From: an uncultured bacterium
GTDB taxonomy: Bacteria > Armatimonadota > Zipacnadia > Zipacnadales > Zipacnadaceae
Direction of reading: 5' to 3'
DNA length: 8,805 nucleotides
NCBI GenBank assembly: GCA_937928475.1
Contig: CALFVE010000069.1
Coordinates: forward strand, 1-8,805
This document shows, piece by piece, positions 7,166-8,805 of this stretch (positions are counted from its first letter, which is position 1; every line of letters starts with the position of its first letter). The notes beneath the pieces were generated by a model that saw only the letters and a program-made list of their open reading frames with translations, did no database searches and had not been told where the DNA came from. Position numbers and translations under genes: made by a program.

Positions 7166-7206
7166 AGCACCATCGCCTCGTGCTGTTTAGGAACCATATC
7201 TGTGCC

Positions 7207-7244
7207 AAAAAGGCCCCCTCGTCCGTCACGGGACGAGAGGGCCT
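7207..7244 (-). terminator. T-box regulated intrinsic terminator
   Basis: On the minus strand, arms at 7244-7231 and 7224-7211 form a 14-bp stem with a single G-T wobble and a 6-base loop. Five T residues follow at 7211-7207, the first being the last paired base of the stem. It sits 27 bases after the T-box sequence and 41 bases before the Fic start codon. It should stop transcription when valyl-tRNA is charged. Confidence 0.93.
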
Positions 7245-7575
7245 CAGCGGAACGGTCGTCCCGCCCATCTCTCGCGGTACCACCCGAGTTCCCCCGCCCA
7301 GCGCCTGGGGCGCGAAGCAGGGACGCTCTGACGCTGTAACGGGCGTGCCCGGCAACCCCTAGTGTGGAGAGCCTGCCCTTGTGCGCGGGCGGATATTGTG
7401 CGCGAGACCGCACAACCTCCGCCCCTACAGGGGGTTCCTCCGGGTTCAGGGCTGCGGCTCGGGGGCGACGTTCGGCGGGTCCTGGGCGCCGGCACTTTCA
7501 CCTTGGCCACCGGCTCTCTCTAGCCTGGTCGCGCCGCCTACTCCTCCCCGTCTTTGCTGCTGCTCGCTCGATTGT
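7207..7575 (-). promoter_or_regulatory. T-box riboswitch leader, likely specifier GTC (valine)
   Basis: On the minus strand a complete T-box leader can be followed. Stem I begins with GGGG-AGGAGTA-GGCGG (about 7549-7535) and closes with CCGCC-GAACGTCG-CCCC. This makes an AGUA/GAA loop with GTC at 7469-7467 in the specifier position after GAAC. The apical part has AGAGAGCCGG and GGTGAAA as in other T-boxes. A second strong hairpin lies about 7422-7387 (GGCGGA/TCCGCC, TTGTGCG/CGCACAA). The T-box sequence AACTCGGGTGGTACCGCG is at 7290-7273; its UGGU bulge pairs with an ACCA tRNA end. A U at that position fits an A discriminator, as valine tRNAs normally have. Uncharged tRNA binding would favour the antiterminator and let transcription continue. 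Valine fits ilvD and ilvB downstream. The reading of the specifier by eye is less certain than the riboswitch itself. Confidence 0.93.
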
Positions 7576-7581
7576 GTCGCA

Positions 7582-7611
7582 ACTATACACGAAGGGCGCG
7601 AGGGACGTCAA
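7582..7611 (-). promoter_or_regulatory. Promoter of the T-box / fic / ilv unit
   Basis: On the minus strand TTGACG (7611-7606) and TATAGT (7587-7582) are separated by 18 bases. Transcription would begin near 7575, about 25 bases before the start of T-box stem I, which fits. No other strong promoter is visible before ilvD, so this is the probable source of ilvD, TPR and ilvB mRNA. Confidence 0.8.
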
Positions 7612-7724
7612 GGTGGGGGGTGGTAGGCTCGCCGGCCTGAGACCAGCAGGCCGGACTCCCGGCGCAGGCGCCGCTCATCCGACTCCTCCTGGGGAAGGCG
7701 AACGCTCCCTCCGTTTGCCCCGAA

Positions 7725-7753
7725 TTGACGCTCCCTCCGCCCGTTGCTATAAT
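7725..7753 (+). promoter_or_regulatory. Promoter of the yvcK-like gene
   Basis: TTGACG (7725-7730) is followed after 17 bases by a perfect TATAAT (7748-7753). Transcription should begin near 7760 and run right through a leader of about 125 bases into the gene at 7887. It is divergent from the T-box promoter, with about 110 bp between the two -35 boxes. That spacer holds only two inverted repeats (CCGGCCT/AGGCCGG and CGGCGC/GCGCCG) and no gene. Confidence 0.85.
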
Positions 7754-7759
7754 GCCTCT

Positions 7760-7886
7760 TGCGTCCTCGGGGGAGAGGGTGGAGGGAGGAACCTGGCCGC
7801 CCCTAGGGGCCTGGAGAGTCGCCCCCGGCTTGGGGAGAGGGACGGTCCAGCTTTCGCCCGGGATTAGGGCTTCCCCGATCGCCATC
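7760..7886 (+). other. Long GC-rich untranslated leader of the yvcK-like gene
   Basis: No gene is supported here. The leader has a purine-rich run (about 7769-7790) and the 12-bp palindrome GCCCCTAGGGGC at 7799-7810. A further C-run/G-run pairing is possible at about 7821-7836. I do not recognise a known riboswitch class. No clear Shine-Dalgarno sequence precedes the start codon at 7887; the nearest is TTAGGG, about 18 bases away. Confidence 0.4.
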
Positions 7887-8805
7887 ATGCGGAAATCGTC
7901 CGCCGAGAAACTACCGCGTCCGCTGCGTTGGCTCTACCCCGGTCTGGGGATCAAGCGCTGGTATGCCCTGCTCCTGGTCGGGATTGCGCTGGTCAGCGTC
8001 GGGGTTCTGCTGTACTTCAACCTGCCGGCGTACGACCTGGTGAGCCTGGTGGGGCCGGGCAACGAAGCCTGGGCGGGAGCCCTGGGCATCTTGCTGGGGC
8101 TGCTGATAATCGTTGCTGCGGTGCGAGGCATCCTGCGCGCGGTGGCCCGGACCTTCCTGCCGACCGAGGAGGGCCGGCTGGTGGATGTGATGCTCTCGCG
8201 GCGCAGCAGGGGCGACCGGCGGCTGGTGGCCATCGGCGGTGGCACCGGGCTTTCCTCGCTACTGCGGGGGCTCAAACTGTACACTGACAACCTGGCCGCG
8301 ATCGTGACGGTCGCCGACGACGGCGGGAGTTCCGGGCGGCTGCGCGGAGAGCTAGGCATGCTGGCGCCGGGCGACGTGCGCAACTGCCTGGTGGCGATGG
8401 CCGATTCCGAGCCGCTGATGACCCAGCTTTTCAACTACCGCTTTGACCGGCAGGGCGGAGACCTGGAGGGGCACAGTTTCGGCAACCTCTTGATCGCGGC
8501 GCTCACCTCCATCAGCGGCGACTTCGTCCAGGCGCTGCGGGACAGCAGCCGCATTCTGGCCATTCACGGGGAGGTGCTGCCGCCCAGCGTGCAGCCGGTG
8601 GTGATCTGCGCGCGCCTCAAGAGCGGGGAAACGGTGCGGGGGGAGACCGCCGTGGGTCAATCGCACGGGCAGGTAGATTATGTCTACCTGGACCCGCCTG
8701 CTCCTCGCGCTCTGCCCGAGGCAGTGGAGGCCCTGGAGCAGGCGGATATGGTGGTGATCGGCCCGGGCAGTGTATTCACCAGCATCATGCCCAACCTGCT
8801 GGTGC
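7887..8805 (+). CDS. yvcK: YvcK/CofD family protein with N-terminal membrane anchor, 3' end cut by window
   Basis: The frame is open from the ATG at 7887 to the window edge, 306 codons. From residue 113 on it matches the YvcK family (UDP-sugar-binding 'gluconeogenesis factor'). It shows VAIGGGTGLSSLLRGLK (114-130), VADDGGSSGRLR (142-153), PGDVRNCL (161-168) and GHSFGNLLIAAL (195-206). The glycine-rich GPGSVFTSIMPNLLV is at 292-306. In B. subtilis, YvcK is needed for growth on gluconeogenic carbon and for cell-wall homeostasis. Here the first 110 residues add two probable membrane segments (about 26-46 and 63-85), so the domain should be tethered to the inner membrane face. Membrane-anchored versions occur in some other phyla. 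In many Gram-positives it sits between rapZ and whiA; no such neighbour is visible upstream. The start lacks a good ribosome-binding site but is the only ATG that fits. Confidence 0.93.
   Translation, partial: MRKSSAEKLPRPLRWLYPGLGIKRWYALLLVGIALVSVGVLLYFNLPAYDLVSLVGPGNEAWAGALGILLGLLIIVAAVRGILRAVARTFLPTEEGRLVDVMLSRRSRGDRRLVAIGGGTGLSSLLRGLKLYTDNLAAIVTVADDGGSSGRLRGELGMLAPGDVRNCLVAMADSEPLMTQLFNYRFDRQGGDLEGHSFGNLLIAALTSISGDFVQALRDSSRILAIHGEVLPPSVQPVVICARLKSGETVRGETAVGQSHGQVDYVYLDPPAPRALPEAVEALEQADMVVIGPGSVFTSIMPNLLV

Noticed and set aside
7364..7867. Plus-strand ORF across the T-box region and divergent promoters
   Set aside because: It overlaps a clear riboswitch and both promoters, has no ribosome-binding site and no recognisable motif.
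1..8805. CRISPR arrays, tRNA genes, rRNA genes or IS transposases
   Set aside because: I looked on both strands and saw no regularly spaced repeats, no cloverleaf with TTC-arm consensus and no transposase motifs.

Overview
This is a GC-rich bacterial window. It uses clear sigma70-type promoters and a T-box riboswitch. A T-box, a membrane-anchored YvcK homologue and branched-chain amino acid genes together suggest a lineage such as a high-GC Firmicutes group, Chloroflexota, Armatimonadota or a relative. No rRNA or species-level marker is present, so this is inference only.

The layout is two divergent transcription units that start from the region around 7600-7750. To the left, on the minus strand, a consensus-like promoter (7582-7611) drives a complete T-box leader. 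The leader has a specifier loop whose likely codon is GTC (valine), the conserved T-box sequence at 7271-7290, and a strong terminator at 7207-7244. The first gene after the terminator is not a biosynthetic gene but an intact Fic-domain protein (5990-7165). It is followed by a 61-bp cluster of inverted repeats, then ilvD (dihydroxyacid dehydratase), a small proline-rich TPR protein that is probably exported, and ilvB (acetolactate synthase large subunit). The ilvD-TPR-ilvB genes are tightly packed with good ribosome-binding sites and I see no strong promoter between them. The valine T-box therefore probably controls the whole set, Fic gene included. IlvB makes 2-acetolactate or 2-aceto-2-hydroxybutyrate, and IlvD makes the 2-oxo acid precursors of valine and isoleucine. 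The intermediate ketol-acid reductoisomerase (ilvC) and the acetolactate synthase small subunit (ilvN) are not in the window.

Below ilvB, still on the minus strand, are a coiled-coil plus winged-helix protein resembling the N-terminal domain of Mrr restriction proteins (586-1266) and the start of a NYN/PIN-like nuclease with a four-cysteine zinc ribbon (1-389, cut by the window edge). The NYN gene has its own near-perfect promoter (521-549) and a structured leader of about 125 nt.

To the right, on the plus strand, a near-consensus promoter (7725-7753) and a leader of about 125 nt precede a yvcK/CofD-family gene with two N-terminal membrane segments, cut by the right edge.

The most notable item is the valine-type T-box leader placed directly in front of a class II Fic protein at the head of an ilv operon.
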